Below are positions 14,384 through 23,653 of a stretch of 37,259 bases of DNA, one piece after another (the first letter of the stretch is position 1; each line of letters opens with the position of its first letter). Location: NCBI GenBank assembly GCA_020438905.1, contig JAGQTQ010000014.1, forward strand, positions 7,020 through 44,278. The letters run 5' to 3'. The position numbers and the translations under genes were made by a program. The notes under the pieces were generated by a model. It ran no database searches and was not told where the DNA came from. It saw only the letters and a program-made list of their open reading frames with translations. The stretch is from Mycobacterium sp. (GTDB taxonomy: Bacteria > Actinomycetota > Actinomycetes > Mycobacteriales > Mycobacteriaceae).

Positions 14384-15424
14384 TCAACTACTCGCGGGAA
14401 CGCTAAGACGACATTCAAATCCGTTGCGCGAAATCGTCTTTCGCTGGAGGGCGGGCCGGTGTTCTTCTTCTCGCCGGGCCGGGGATGGTTTGCCATTGCG
14501 GGGTGTCACGACGGGGCGCACACCCAGGTCGTGCAGGGCGTCTTCGACGCGTTTCTCGCAGTAGCCGCGGTCGGCGGTGACGATGCGTCGGGAAGGTTGC
14601 CGACCTCGACGGAGTGGTCGAGCACGATGCCGTCGTCGGTGACTGGCCGTTGTGGCCGAACTCGACCGGTTTGCCCAAGCGGACCTCGGCGTTCGGGCGG
14701 GCACCGCTTTCGTGCAGGCTGACTCGCCGGTCGGCGCCGGCGGGTGTCTGCTCGGCTACCCGCTGGTGGGTCTGGGTGACGATCTGGTGGGTGAGGGCGA
14801 CCAGTTTCTGCAATTCGTTGACCGCTGGCACGAGTCGGCCCCGGGGCCGGCAGGCGGCGGCGTCCCGCTGACCACGGGCGGCCAGTTGGGCGGCTTTGAC
14901 CTTCCCTCGGCGGATCGCCTGCTTGACGTTGATGAGCAGCCGCTGGGCATCACAAGCGGCGGCGCGGGCCAATCCGGCCAGCTCGCCGCCCGTGGCCAGC
15001 ACCGCCGCGGTGGCTTCGCCACAGCCCATTACCGAGCCTGAGCCGCAGTTTGGCAGCGACCGCATGAGCACGGTTGGCGGCCGCGCGGGAACGGTCACGC
15101 ACCCGGGTGCGCACGGCCGGCGTCCTGAATCCGCTTGGCAGCCGACCCGATTCGGCGCACCGCTTTGGCCAACAGCCCCGAATCGGTCGGGTAGGCCAGA
15201 TTTGCCGGCACCACCGTGGTGTCGGTGCGAACCCTATTGGTGCGATGCACTTTGGCCTCGGCGGCCTTGGCCAACAGGGCCTCGTTGAGCCTGTCGACAG
15301 CTGCCGAACCGCTGCGGGTAATCAGCCTCATCAGCGTGGTCGGATGCGGCAGATGCCCGTCGAGCGGGATGCGGCACGCGTGCGACTTGGCCGCCGCGGG
15401 AATCCGGGTCAATACCGTGGCGGC
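14384..15424 (-). pseudogene. Degenerate IS transposase (DDE type, several frameshifts)
   Basis: Three reading frames in succession carry one transposase. 15095-15412 gives HPTTLMRLITRSGSAAVDRL and VHRTNRVRTDTTVVPANLAY; the next frame (to about 14640) gives QRLLINVKQAIRRGKVKAAQLAARG and SLHESGARPNAEVRLGKPVEFGH; the third gives RIVTADRGYCEKRVEDALHDLGVRPVVTPRNGKPSPARR. This matches the family of actinobacterial transposases often filed as IS5-like or ISNCY. At least three frameshifts are needed, the final helix with the second acidic residue is missing, and no terminal repeats were found. It is an inactive remnant. Confidence 0.75.
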
Positions 15425-15537
15425 GGGCTACATTGACAGGCCAGAGCGAGAGCAGGGCCCGGGAAATGGTTCCCGGTGTAGCGTCCGCAACAATCGGTGG
15501 AGCGCCCTCGACCGCCGGCTGACCCGGAACGGAGCCC

Positions 15538-17457
15538 ATGACGTCCACAGCTGCTGACACCGGCCGGGCAGCAGTCCCGTCGCTGCTGCTCGGCTTCGCC
15601 GTGGCGGCCGGCGCGGTTGCGGTGTATGTGCTCACGGCACTGTCCCCCGCGACGGCCACGACCGTCGCCGAGGCCGTCGGCTACTTCACCGCCACCCTCG
15701 CGGGCGCGGTGTGCCTGGGTGGCCTGGTGCTGGTTGTCATCACCGCCCGCCCCGACGACCGGGGGGTCCTGGACCTGGCAGCATTCCGGGCACATCTGGT
15801 GGTGGAACGGGTGGCTCCGGTATGGGTGATCGCCGCGCTGGTCATGGTGGTGGTGCAGACCGCCGCGGACGCGGGCGTCTCCGCGACCCGGTTGCTCGTC
15901 AGCGGCCGGCTCGCCGCCGCGCTGGAGGCGTCGGAGACGGGGCGGGGGTGGGTGGCCGTCGTCGTGGTCTCGGCGGTGCTCGCCGTCACGGTGCGGCTGA
16001 CGGTGCGGTGGGAATGGCATGTGCCGCTGATGATTCCGGCTCTGGTGGGGGTGGTCGCCGTCCCGGTCACCGGAAACGCCGGTCAGGGTCCCGACCACGA
16101 CTATGCGACCAGTTCGGTGATCGTCTTCGCCGTCGCCGTGGCCGTGTGGGCCGGCGTGACGGTCGTGAACGCCGCGGCGCCGAGCGATCCCGCCGTGCGC
16201 CGCCGCGTCACGGTCACGGCCCTGGCCGCGGGGTCGGTCGCGGTGATCTACGGCCTGCTGCTCCTGGGGTTACGGGCGGGAGATCTCACGAGCGGGTACG
16301 GCGTGCTCGGTCTGTTCGTCGGCGCGGTACTGGCCGCTGGACTCGTGGCCGGGGTGGTCGCACTTCGCGGGGGGCGCAGCATCCCGGTGCCGGCGCGGCT
16401 GGCCGCGGCGATGGCCGTGCCGGCGGGGCTGTCCCTGATGGCGATTCAGACCGCGCCCGGCCTGCTGGCGACCCGGCCGAGCATCTGGGACGTCCTGCTG
16501 GGCTATGAACTGCCCGGCGCCCCGACCGCGCTGCGACTGGCGACGTTCTGGCGTTTGGACACCTTCCTCGGGGTTCTGGGCCTTGCCCTTGCCTGCGGGT
16601 ACCTGGTCGGCGTGGTCCGGTTGCGTCGGCGGGGTGACCGGTGGCCGGTCGGCCGCACGGTCTCCTGGCTCGCCGGTTGCGCGGCATTGGTGGTCGCAAC
16701 CGGTTCGGGGGTGCGGTCCTACGGATCGGCGATGTTCAGCGTGCATATGGCCGAGCACATGATGCTGAACATGTTCGTGCCGGTTCTGCTGGTCCTCGGG
16801 GCGCCGGTCACCCTGGCGTTGCGGGTGCTGCCCAGCGCCGCGCCGGGGACGCCGCCCGGTCCGCGGGAATGGATTGTGCGCGCGGTGCATGCGCCGTTCA
16901 CCGCGTTCCTGTCCAGTCCCGTCACGGCGTTCGTGTTGTTCGTCGGCTCGCTGTACGCCGTGTACTTCACCCCGTTGTTCGACACCCTGGTTCGCTACCA
17001 CTGGGGACACGAGTTCATGGCGGTGCACTTCCTGATCACCGGCTACCTGTTCTACTGGGGCATCATCGGCGTCGATCCCGGACCGCGCCGACTGCCGTTC
17101 ATCGGCAGGCTCGCACTGTTGTTCGCCATCATGCCGTTCCACGCATTCTTCGGTGTCGCGATGATGACCATGACATCGGTCGTCGGCGGGAACTTCTATC
17201 GCGGACTGGCCCTGCCGTGGGTGGCCAACCTCAACGACGACCAGCATCTCGGCGGCGCCATCGCCTGGGGCGCAAGCGAAGTGCCGCTGATCATGGTGGT
17301 GGTCGCCTTGGTGACGCAGTGGGCACGCCAGGACCGGCGCACCTCGACCCGCTCAGACCGGCACGCCGACGCCGGCTACGACGACGATCTGGCGTCCTAC
17401 AACAACATGTTGCGCGAACTGGAACGTCAGCGCACTCGGGACGTCAGGAGACCGTGA
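15538..17457 (+). CDS. CopD-CtaG fusion membrane protein (Rv0102-like)
   Basis: This 639-residue protein starts at ATG 15538 behind GGAG. It has roughly 16 hydrophobic helices. The N-terminal half resembles CopD copper-resistance proteins; the C-terminal half is a caa3-type CtaG domain with the conserved HMAEHMMLNMFVPVLLVLGAP, YHWGHEFMAVHFLITGYLFYW, and MPFHAFFGVAMMTMT segments rich in His and Met. The M. tuberculosis relative is Rv0102. Such proteins are linked to copper delivery or cytochrome oxidase assembly. Its stop overlaps by 14 bp the stop of the convergent secreted protein gene. It lies directly beside a transposase remnant, which may have brought or disturbed its promoter. Confidence 0.88.
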   Translation: MTSTAADTGRAAVPSLLLGFAVAAGAVAVYVLTALSPATATTVAEAVGYFTATLAGAVCLGGLVLVVITARPDDRGVLDLAAFRAHLVVERVAPVWVIAALVMVVVQTAADAGVSATRLLVSGRLAAALEASETGRGWVAVVVVSAVLAVTVRLTVRWEWHVPLMIPALVGVVAVPVTGNAGQGPDHDYATSSVIVFAVAVAVWAGVTVVNAAAPSDPAVRRRVTVTALAAGSVAVIYGLLLLGLRAGDLTSGYGVLGLFVGAVLAAGLVAGVVALRGGRSIPVPARLAAAMAVPAGLSLMAIQTAPGLLATRPSIWDVLLGYELPGAPTALRLATFWRLDTFLGVLGLALACGYLVGVVRLRRRGDRWPVGRTVSWLAGCAALVVATGSGVRSYGSAMFSVHMAEHMMLNMFVPVLLVLGAPVTLALRVLPSAAPGTPPGPREWIVRAVHAPFTAFLSSPVTAFVLFVGSLYAVYFTPLFDTLVRYHWGHEFMAVHFLITGYLFYWGIIGVDPGPRRLPFIGRLALLFAIMPFHAFFGVAMMTMTSVVGGNFYRGLALPWVANLNDDQHLGGAIAWGASEVPLIMVVVALVTQWARQDRRTSTRSDRHADAGYDDDLASYNNMLRELERQRTRDVRRP

Positions 17458-18430
17458 CGTGGACGTGGTTGAAATGATCCGGCACACGCCACATCGTGTA
17501 GTCGATACCGAAGCGTCCTGCCTGCCGCTGGAGGTCGGCGTTGATTGCGTCCCCCAAGTCCATGTTTGTGCCAGTCATGATGTCCAGGGCGCGGCCACTG
17601 GGGTGGTCCGGAAGCGGGTCTGCGCGGACCCCACCGATGGACTGCACACCGGGGAAGGTGGACATGATGTAGGCAGCCAGCACACTCGCGTTGGGCACCA
17701 GCCCATTCATCCCGATCGCGGGGACCGGTGCGACCAGATCTGACGCCGCGATGACGGAGCCTGGCAAGATGACGGAGCCTGGCGATACGGCTTGTCCAGC
17801 GGTGTCCAGCATGAGGCCCTTCGCTTGCACCGCGGCGATTCGGCTTCGAAGCTCTGACTGCGTGCTCTGCAGATCCGCTCGCACCTCGGCAGCCGCTTCA
17901 ACGGCAGCCGCGGCTGCGGCCGCAGACTTGGCGGCTGTGGCTTCGCGGAGCTTTGCCTCCCGCTCAGCCTGTCGGAATCCGCGCATCCGCGACGACATCT
18001 CCGTGGCCATCACCCGTTGAACGGACAGCTTGTCGATCAGGCCCTTGGGCGTGGTAGCCGTAAGGAGCGCGTGGAGACCATCTGCGCGCCCGCCGGTGTA
18101 AACCGCGGCCGCGAGAACGTCGACGGCCTGCTGGTAGCTGGCCAAACGCCCGCTGGCGGCATCGAATTCTGCCAGATCGACGGCGTGCGCCTGATCGGCG
18201 CGCGTGAGTGCTTGAAGTCTGTTGTCCAGAGTCGCCTGCGCTGTTTGAACAGTCGCGGCCAGCTGCTCAGCCTGCTGAGACAGTTCCTTGAGCTCCACCA
18301 GCGGGTCATCTTGCGGGTCGGCAGCGGCGGGACCGCACCACGGCGGGACGAGCAGCGCAAGCGCGGCGATCGCGATGACGAAACGAACACCGCCAGCCCG
18401 CCTTGCCGCACGCGGGGCAACGAAATCCAA
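17444..18430 (-). CDS. Secreted coiled-coil protein with M15-like peptidase C-terminal domain
   Basis: I choose the TTG at 18428-18430, since GGGAGGG lies seven bases upstream and the next residues form a signal peptide (GGVRFVIAIAALALLVPP, cut near AAA-DP). The 328-residue protein then has a long Ala/Gln-rich coiled coil (ELKELSQQAEQLAATVQTAQ to about residue 210) like RipA/RipC N-termini. The C-terminal domain carries DHPSGRALDIMTG and DHFNHVHVTVS, whose His/Asp residues are those of M15-like metallopeptidase domains in many mycobacterial wall proteins. It likely acts on peptidoglycan; the cleavage specificity is not known. A longer frame to 18661 lacks a ribosome site. Confidence 0.78.
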   Translation of the reverse strand: MDFVAPRAARRAGGVRFVIAIAALALLVPPWCGPAAADPQDDPLVELKELSQQAEQLAATVQTAQATLDNRLQALTRADQAHAVDLAEFDAASGRLASYQQAVDVLAAAVYTGGRADGLHALLTATTPKGLIDKLSVQRVMATEMSSRMRGFRQAEREAKLREATAAKSAAAAAAAVEAAAEVRADLQSTQSELRSRIAAVQAKGLMLDTAGQAVSPGSVILPGSVIAASDLVAPVPAIGMNGLVPNASVLAAYIMSTFPGVQSIGGVRADPLPDHPSGRALDIMTGTNMDLGDAINADLQRQAGRFGIDYTMWRVPDHFNHVHVTVS

Positions 18431-18670
18431 GACCCGACCCTCCCTTTCGCCACTAGTCGACCGACCCGTCACATGAGGTCTCGAAAAGATAACGAACGCA
18501 CGGCCGCGCTGTCTAACCTCCAGCGGAGCCGCGTACCCCAGCCGCGCTCGGGGCTGGTCAGCGGACGTCGGGATCGGATGGGAACCCTCGGCTGTTTCGC
18601 TTCTGCCCGTCTCGGCGAACAGTCCGCTGACACCCGCACGGGCGGGCGGAGCAGGTTCCACGTCTGGCCG

Positions 18671-20992
18671 TCACCACAGGGACCTGTTGCCGTCCCGGCG
18701 ATGCCCGCCGCGAACGCCAGCTCTTGAAGCCTCGCCTTGCCCCAGGATGCCGTACTCGTCGATCTCATAGACGTGGGCTGCGCCAATGTCGAAGAACATG
18801 CCGACCACTCGCACGCGACCAGCTTGCACCGCTTCAGCCAGCATGGGATGGCGGGTCAGACGTTCTACTTGAACCGCGACATTGACGATGGCGAGCTGGT
18901 CGGCCGAGCTGAAACCCTGCAGTTCGGCGCTCATCCGGGCGGGGTGATGGTTTTGGTAAGCCAGGACACTGTCCGAGGCGTGGCGGAGCCACTGGGCCAC
19001 CGCAGCGTGGGGGCTCTTAGAACCCGGCAACAAGGCCTTCATCGCGCCGCAGCACGAATGACCGCACACTACAACGGAATTCACGCGCAGTTGATTGAGC
19101 GCGAAACTCAGTGAGGCGTCGACCGACCCATCGTTGACGTCGGCGGGAACAAGGTTGCCAACGTTGCGGACGGTGAACAGATCGCCCGGGCCGCTGGAGG
19201 TGATGACATTGGGCAGAATGCGGGAATCGGTGCAGGTGAGGAAAAACGCATCGGGGTCCTGGACGTTTACCAGCTCGGCGACGTGGGGTCGCAGGGCATG
19301 GGACCCGCGCTGGTTGTACTCCGTGATGCCATCAATGATCGACGCACCGGTACCGACGGTCTCGCTTCGAGGCCACGACCGCCATGGAACCAAGCCCATG
19401 GCGCGGGAGCTGAAGTGGCGCTGCGGCGGCTTCAGTAGCGCATGATGCAGCTCAGCCTGGCTGGACTCGATGATCATGACCGTGCCGCCGCCAGCCTCGT
19501 GGGCGCGTTTCCACTCAGAGATGGCCTCGGAGCAGGCGCGGTCGATGTAGTCGGCGTTGATGGAGAGCGTGGTGTGCGCCCCTGCGTCAACGGTGCTCAG
19601 CGTCGCGGTGAGTCGTGGGAGCGACAGAAAGCTCAGCGACCCGTCGAGAGCGACGTGCCACTGCCGTGAACCCTGTGTGCCGAAGGGCCGGGCTTCCATG
19701 TGTGTGCGCATCACCCGGGCAACCAGGATGCTGATCGCCACCAGGAGTCCAATGCCGACACCTTCGAGCAGATTGAGGAAGACCACGCACACGATCGTGA
19801 TGGTGTAGACCGCGAGATCGCCGGTGCGCCAGGCGAGTTTTACGTGCGCGAGCTTGACCAGCTGCAGGCCGATGACGACGAGCAGGCCAGCCAGCGCTGC
19901 CTTGGGGACCAGCTCGATGAGGTTGCTGAACAGCGAGGCGAACAGCAGGATCCACACACCGTGCAGGATTGCTGAGGATCGCGTTCGTGCGCCGGCGGCC
20001 ACGTTGGTGGAGCTGCGGACGATGACCCCGGTGACGGGTAGACCACCCAGGAAGCCTGACACCACGTTCGCGCTACCTTGACCAAGCAATTCGCGATCGA
20101 GGTTGGTTCGTGGTCCTGAGTGGAGTTTGTCGACGGCCACAGCGGACAGCAACGATTCGACGCTGGCGATCAGCGCGACAGTCAGCACGCTGAAGATCAC
20201 GCCCGGCCAATCACCATTGGCGGGTCCGGTTAGCGTTGGCAGGCTCAATGCTTGGAAGAAGTCACCCGTCAGGGAGATTCGCTCCGCCGGTGAGTCGGTG
20301 ACAACGGCCAACACCGTCGCCACGGTGATGGCGGCCAAAGCTCCCGGGACGACGCGCGCCTTCGCTGGCAGCTTGGGCCACAACACGAGGAGCGCGATCA
20401 CCACGGCGCCGATGATGACGTCGGACAGGTGGTGGTTGAGGACCGATCGCGGCAGCTCCGTGAGGTTCTGCCAGGCAGAGCTTTGCGATGTACCGCCCAG
20501 CAGAATGTGGAACTGCTGCAAGGCGATGGTCACCCCGATGCCGGCAAGCATGGCGTGAACCACTACCGGTGCGATGGCAAGGGCAGCGCGCGCCCGCCTG
20601 CTCAAACCGAACAGGATCTGCAGCGCGCCCGCGCCGAGGGTTATCAGACAGGTCATCTCCCAGCCGAATTTGTTGACGATCTCGGCCACCACGACGGTGA
20701 GGCCCGCGGCGGGGCCACTGACCTGCAGCGGGGACCCGCCAATCGCCCCCGCGACGATACCGCCGACGACGGCGGCGATCAGGCCTGCCATCAGCGGTGC
20801 GCCCGAGGCAATAGCGATACCCAGAGAGAGCGGCAACGCGACGAGGAACACCACGAGCGACGCGGGAAGGTCGTGTCGCACGTTCCCCCGGAGGATTGCG
20901 AGCGATTCGTGGAGCGACGCGCGCGGTTCAGCACAGCTTTCGGAGGCCCGACCGGGAAGTCGGGTGCGTTCCTTCTGTGAGCCTTCGTTCAT
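18671..20992 (-). CDS. SulP transporter fused to beta-carbonic anhydrase
   Basis: This 773-residue protein matches M. tuberculosis Rv3273 in architecture. Residues 35-430 are the SulP domain (DLPASLVVFLVALPLSLGIA, GGSPLQVSGPAAGLTVVVAE, GGLPVTGVIVRSSTNVAAGA), followed by a short STAS-like segment. From about 570 a beta-class carbonic anhydrase follows with the zinc motifs CTDSR (in LTCTDSRILPN) and HSCC (VCGHSCCGAMKALLPG). The fusion suggests bicarbonate uptake coupled to CO2 interconversion at the inner membrane face. The start is ATG 20990-20992. The gene for a small secreted Cys protein lies 84 bp upstream on the same strand and may share its promoter. All zinc ligands appear intact. Confidence 0.92.
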   Translation of the reverse strand: MNEGSQKERTRLPGRASESCAEPRASLHESLAILRGNVRHDLPASLVVFLVALPLSLGIAIASGAPLMAGLIAAVVGGIVAGAIGGSPLQVSGPAAGLTVVVAEIVNKFGWEMTCLITLGAGALQILFGLSRRARAALAIAPVVVHAMLAGIGVTIALQQFHILLGGTSQSSAWQNLTELPRSVLNHHLSDVIIGAVVIALLVLWPKLPAKARVVPGALAAITVATVLAVVTDSPAERISLTGDFFQALSLPTLTGPANGDWPGVIFSVLTVALIASVESLLSAVAVDKLHSGPRTNLDRELLGQGSANVVSGFLGGLPVTGVIVRSSTNVAAGARTRSSAILHGVWILLFASLFSNLIELVPKAALAGLLVVIGLQLVKLAHVKLAWRTGDLAVYTITIVCVVFLNLLEGVGIGLLVAISILVARVMRTHMEARPFGTQGSRQWHVALDGSLSFLSLPRLTATLSTVDAGAHTTLSINADYIDRACSEAISEWKRAHEAGGGTVMIIESSQAELHHALLKPPQRHFSSRAMGLVPWRSWPRSETVGTGASIIDGITEYNQRGSHALRPHVAELVNVQDPDAFFLTCTDSRILPNVITSSGPGDLFTVRNVGNLVPADVNDGSVDASLSFALNQLRVNSVVVCGHSCCGAMKALLPGSKSPHAAVAQWLRHASDSVLAYQNHHPARMSAELQGFSSADQLAIVNVAVQVERLTRHPMLAEAVQAGRVRVVGMFFDIGAAHVYEIDEYGILGQGEASRAGVRGGHRRDGNRSLW

Positions 20993-21076
20993 GATGGAGT
21001 CACTTTCTGTGAACCATCGCCGAGACGACGGCGACGGAATTCGAATGAGATGGCGCCGAACCGGAGCAGGTGTGTG

Positions 21077-21409
21077 CTACCGGCTGCCCCCCCGGACCGT
21101 GAGGCTGGAGATCGGAAGATCCGCCGGCGAGGGCAAGGTCGCACGCGGCCTGGTGGCGTTCTGCTGCGCGGCACGGCAGTTTCCCAGTTCACCGGGGCGG
21201 CAGCCTGCGGCGCCGTTTGCCGCCCCCAGACGATTACGGCTTTCGACGGTCCAGCAGTTCCCGGTGACCGGGTCCAACTGCCCCACGCAGGCGGCGCTCG
21301 CCTCAGGCGCGGTGTAGACGGCCGCCGACAGCGCTAGTCCGCCGGCCAGGATCGCAGCTGGGATGCCCGTCAGGTTGATGGCCCCGACATGAGCGAATCC
21401 TGATCGCAT
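21077..21409 (-). CDS. Small secreted four-cysteine protein, function unknown
   Basis: This 110-residue protein starts at ATG 21407-21409 with a strong AGGAGG eight bases upstream. Residues 1-38 are a signal peptide (IPAAILAGGLALSAAVYTAP, cut after EASA). The mature part is about 70 residues with four Cys in two pairs (ACVGQLDPVTGNCW and GCRPGELGNCRA), suggesting two disulfides, then a basic, disordered tail. I do not recognise a family. The dense TACGTA dyad cluster just upstream implies strong regulation, and the DsbA-like gene across the spacer could supply its disulfides. It is upstream of the SulP-carbonic anhydrase gene on the same strand. Confidence 0.7.
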   Translation of the reverse strand: MRSGFAHVGAINLTGIPAAILAGGLALSAAVYTAPEASAACVGQLDPVTGNCWTVESRNRLGAANGAAGCRPGELGNCRAAQQNATRPRATLPSPADLPISSLTVRGGSR

Positions 21410-21425
21410 GAGTTCCTCCTGAGTG

Positions 21426-21467
21426 GTTACGTACGTAGTTGTTACGTATCAACTGTAACGTACGTCC
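21426..21467. promoter_or_regulatory. Dense TACGTA dyad cluster upstream of the small Cys protein
   Basis: Three TACGTA-type elements occur in about 40 bp: TTACGTACGTAG, GTTACGTATC and GTAACGTACG. CGTAC (21430-21434) and GTATC (21446-21450) are again 11 bp apart, and the outer ACGTACGT blocks make the whole cluster nearly palindromic. It lies 16-57 bp from the start codon of the minus-strand gene, where a promoter is expected. Confidence 0.65.
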
Positions 21468-21607
21468 CGTCCGCCCCCGGGGGAACATCGTTTGCGTCAC
21501 GGGATGGCGGCGGTACCGTCACGACGGGGGAACTGCCCATCACCCTTAAACGGTTCTGGCATTGGGGATTTCGAGTCGAACAGCGGCCGAAGTACTCGCT
21601 ATGATCA

Positions 21608-21628
21608 TCTACGCTGCCGCTACGTATA
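21608..21628 (+). promoter_or_regulatory. TCTAC-N11-GTATA dyad upstream of DsbA-like gene 1
   Basis: TCTAC (21608-21612), 11 bp, GTATA (21624-21628), with TACGTATA at the right end. The spacer tail GCCGCTAC is shared with the 22453 site. It lies about 100 bp before the start codon, the same distance as the related site before the second DsbA-like gene. Confidence 0.65.
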
Positions 21629-21729
21629 TCATCGGGGCCATGCCGCGCGGGCCCAGGATTGCGCAGCGTGTAACCGCCGGACCAACAGCCCGGGACCGCT
21701 TCTCGCCGACGTCATTGGAGGATTTACCG

Positions 21730-22392
21730 ATGGCCCCTGTCACGCGAATCCTTCTGACGGCCTTCGCGGTCATCACCCTGCTCGTAGGAACGGGCGTGTA
21801 TCTGTCCGTTCGGGGCGACGACACTGCCACCACTCAATCCGACAGCGGCCCACCAGGTCAGTTGGTCCGCGACAACAGCCATCGTCTCGGCGAGGCGTCA
21901 CGTGAGGCCGTCACCCTGGTGGAATTCCTGGACTTTGAGTGCGAGGCGTGCCGCGCCGCCTTCCCCATGGTCGAGCGGCTGCGCAGCGAATACGGCGAGC
22001 GGCTCAACGTCGTTGTCCGCTACTTCCCCATCCCGTCGCACTTCAACGCCGAAAGGGCGGCGCGTGCGGTTCAGTCGGCAGCCCAACAGAGCAGGTTCGA
22101 GGCCATGTACAAGAAAATGTACGAGACCCAGACCGAATGGGGCGAGCGCCAGACACCCGCGGACTCACTGTTCCGGGAATTTGCCACCGAGCTCGGTCTC
22201 GACGTGGCCCGCTACGACGCGGCCTACAGCGACCCCGCAACGCTCGAGCGGGTGAAACTCGACGTGGCCGACGGCAAGGCCCTCGGCGTCAGGGGCACGC
22301 CCACGTTCTTCCTCAACGGGGACAGGCTGAAGCTCAACGACTACGGGGAGCTGTCGGCGGCGGTCGAACGCGCCCTCAACCAGAAGTCGTGA
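21730..22392 (+). CDS. Membrane-anchored DsbA-like thiol oxidoreductase 1
   Basis: This 220-residue protein starts at ATG 21730 after GGAGG. A basic N-terminus and one helix ([19 protein letters not shown]) anchor it. The thioredoxin fold carries Cys71-Glu-Ala-Cys74 in [17 protein letters not shown], a long helical insert ([30 protein letters not shown]), and the cis-proline loop [12 protein letters not shown]. This is the DsbA/Thioredoxin_4 family, which makes or shuffles disulfides in exported proteins. A paralogue about 70% identical lies at 32260-32919. Next door are an L,D-transpeptidase with a catalytic Cys and a secreted four-Cys protein, both plausible clients. A dyad of the shared type precedes it. 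Confidence 0.9.
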   Translation: MAPVTRILLTAFAVITLLVGTGVYLSVRGDDTATTQSDSGPPGQLVRDNSHRLGEASREAVTLVEFLDFECEACRAAFPMVERLRSEYGERLNVVVRYFPIPSHFNAERAARAVQSAAQQSRFEAMYKKMYETQTEWGERQTPADSLFREFATELGLDVARYDAAYSDPATLERVKLDVADGKALGVRGTPTFFLNGDRLKLNDYGELSAAVERALNQKS

Positions 22393-22452
22393 CCGGCGAC
22401 CACACCGCGGGGGCCGACCGGCAGCGGCACTAGCACCTCAGGAAGTTCAGCA

Positions 22453-22473
22453 TCTACTATGCCGCTACGTAGA
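22453..22473 (+). promoter_or_regulatory. TCTAC-N11-GTAGA dyad upstream of L,D-transpeptidase 1
   Basis: TCTAC (22453-22457), 11 bp, GTAGA (22469-22473) is a perfect dyad in its arms, with CTACGTAG at the right. Minus-strand reading of 12208-12230 matches it at most positions outside the centre. It ends only a few bases before the upstream candidate ATG at 22478. Confidence 0.7.
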
Positions 22474-22531
22474 TACGATGGCCTGCCAGCCCCGTAAGCG
22501 GTCGGCGAACAAGGGAAAGGTGTCTCACCCG

Positions 22532-23494
22532 ATGGGAGGTGGCATCCTGCGGCGCCGGCTTAGGACCGCGATCGTCGAGGTTCTCGTCGCTATCGTGGCG
22601 GTGACAGCGCTCCCGATCACGACCTCGGCTGCAGCCGAACCGCGACTTCCAGAACCTGCACCGAGCGACATCCTGACGATTCCCGCTCCCGCTTCATCGG
22701 ATCCGGCCGATCCCGGGGCCTCCTTGGGGCCGCCAATGACCACACCAGGAACAGCAGCGGCCGGCCAGAATCCGGACCCGTACCTGGGACCGCCGGTCTT
22801 CGCTCCCCCCACGTTCAACCCCGTGAACGGCGCAGTTGTTGGCGTTGGCAAGCCCATCATCATCAATTTTCAGATTCCGATCACCGAGCGCGGTCTCGCT
22901 GAACAGGCTGTCCGCATTTCATCAACCCCCGCCGTTGCGGGAAAGTTTTACTGGATGAGTACCACCCAACTCAGATGGCGTCCGATGGAATTCTGGCCGG
23001 CCAACACCGCGGTCACCATCGACGCGGGCGGAACGAAGTCGAGCTTTCGCACCGGTGATGCGTTGGTGGCGACCATCGACAACGCGACCCTGCAAATGAA
23101 AGTCACCCGCAACGGCGCCCTGGAGAGGACGATGCCGGTATCCCTGGGCAAACCGGGCTATGAGACACCTAACGGGACCTACTACGTTCTCGAGAAGTTC
23201 GCCGACATGGTGATGGACTCCTCGACCTACGGCGTTCCCGTAACATCCGCCGAAGGCTACAAAATCAAAGTCCGGCACGCTGTGCGGATCAACAACGCCG
23301 GCATCTTCGTCCACGGGGCACCCTGGTCGGTGGCAGACCAAGGCCGTCGCAACGTCAGCCACGGCTGTCCCAACCTGAGTCCCAGCAATGCGCAATGGTT
23401 TTTCAACACCTTCGGAAGCGGCGACCCAGTCGTTGTGCGGAACTCCACCGGTGTTTACAACGAAAACGACGGAGCGCAGGACTGGCAGCTATGA
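22532..23494 (+). CDS. L,D-transpeptidase 1 (YkuD family)
   Basis: I favour ATG 22532, giving 320 residues and a clean signal peptide ([22 protein letters not shown]); an in-frame ATG at 22478 gives 338. After a Pro-rich linker comes an Ig-like domain ([21 protein letters not shown] to about FRTGD), then the YkuD catalytic domain. The active site is HG-A-P-W followed by SHGCPNLS, with the catalytic Cys (residue 279 in the short form) and His 261. These enzymes make the 3-3 cross-links of mycobacterial peptidoglycan and resist most penicillins. The Ig-YkuD order is that of LdtMt proteins. A TCTAC/GTAGA dyad covers the promoter region. Confidence 0.9.
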   Translation: MGGGILRRRLRTAIVEVLVAIVAVTALPITTSAAAEPRLPEPAPSDILTIPAPASSDPADPGASLGPPMTTPGTAAAGQNPDPYLGPPVFAPPTFNPVNGAVVGVGKPIIINFQIPITERGLAEQAVRISSTPAVAGKFYWMSTTQLRWRPMEFWPANTAVTIDAGGTKSSFRTGDALVATIDNATLQMKVTRNGALERTMPVSLGKPGYETPNGTYYVLEKFADMVMDSSTYGVPVTSAEGYKIKVRHAVRINNAGIFVHGAPWSVADQGRRNVSHGCPNLSPSNAQWFFNTFGSGDPVVVRNSTGVYNENDGAQDWQL

Positions 23495-23623
23495 CAACGC
23501 CGCCGCATCTACGGCCACCCGGCGGCAGAAGTGCAACCCTGTTTCGCAAGCGTCGGCTCCAATGCCATGCTGGCTGGGTCCAGGCGCGTCGACAGACCCG
23601 AGGCGACGCGTGACGTCGTAAGC

Positions 23624-23646
23624 TACCTACTGACTAGGTCAGGAGG
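23624..23646 (+). promoter_or_regulatory. Weak TAC-N11-GT dyad and ribosome site before blaI
   Basis: GCTAC (23622-23626) and GTCAG (23638-23642) are 11 bp apart, a degenerate form of the shared dyad. ACCTA-ctgac-TAGGT is a second small inverted repeat in the same place. AGGAGG at 23641-23646 sets the blaI start. Autoregulation is expected in this family, but this copy is imperfect. Confidence 0.4.
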
Positions 23647-23653
23647 TCCGACA

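Noticed and set aside
16270-17247. Minus-strand frame opposite CopD-CtaG
   Set aside because: Arg/Gln/His-rich antisense shadow of a clear membrane protein.
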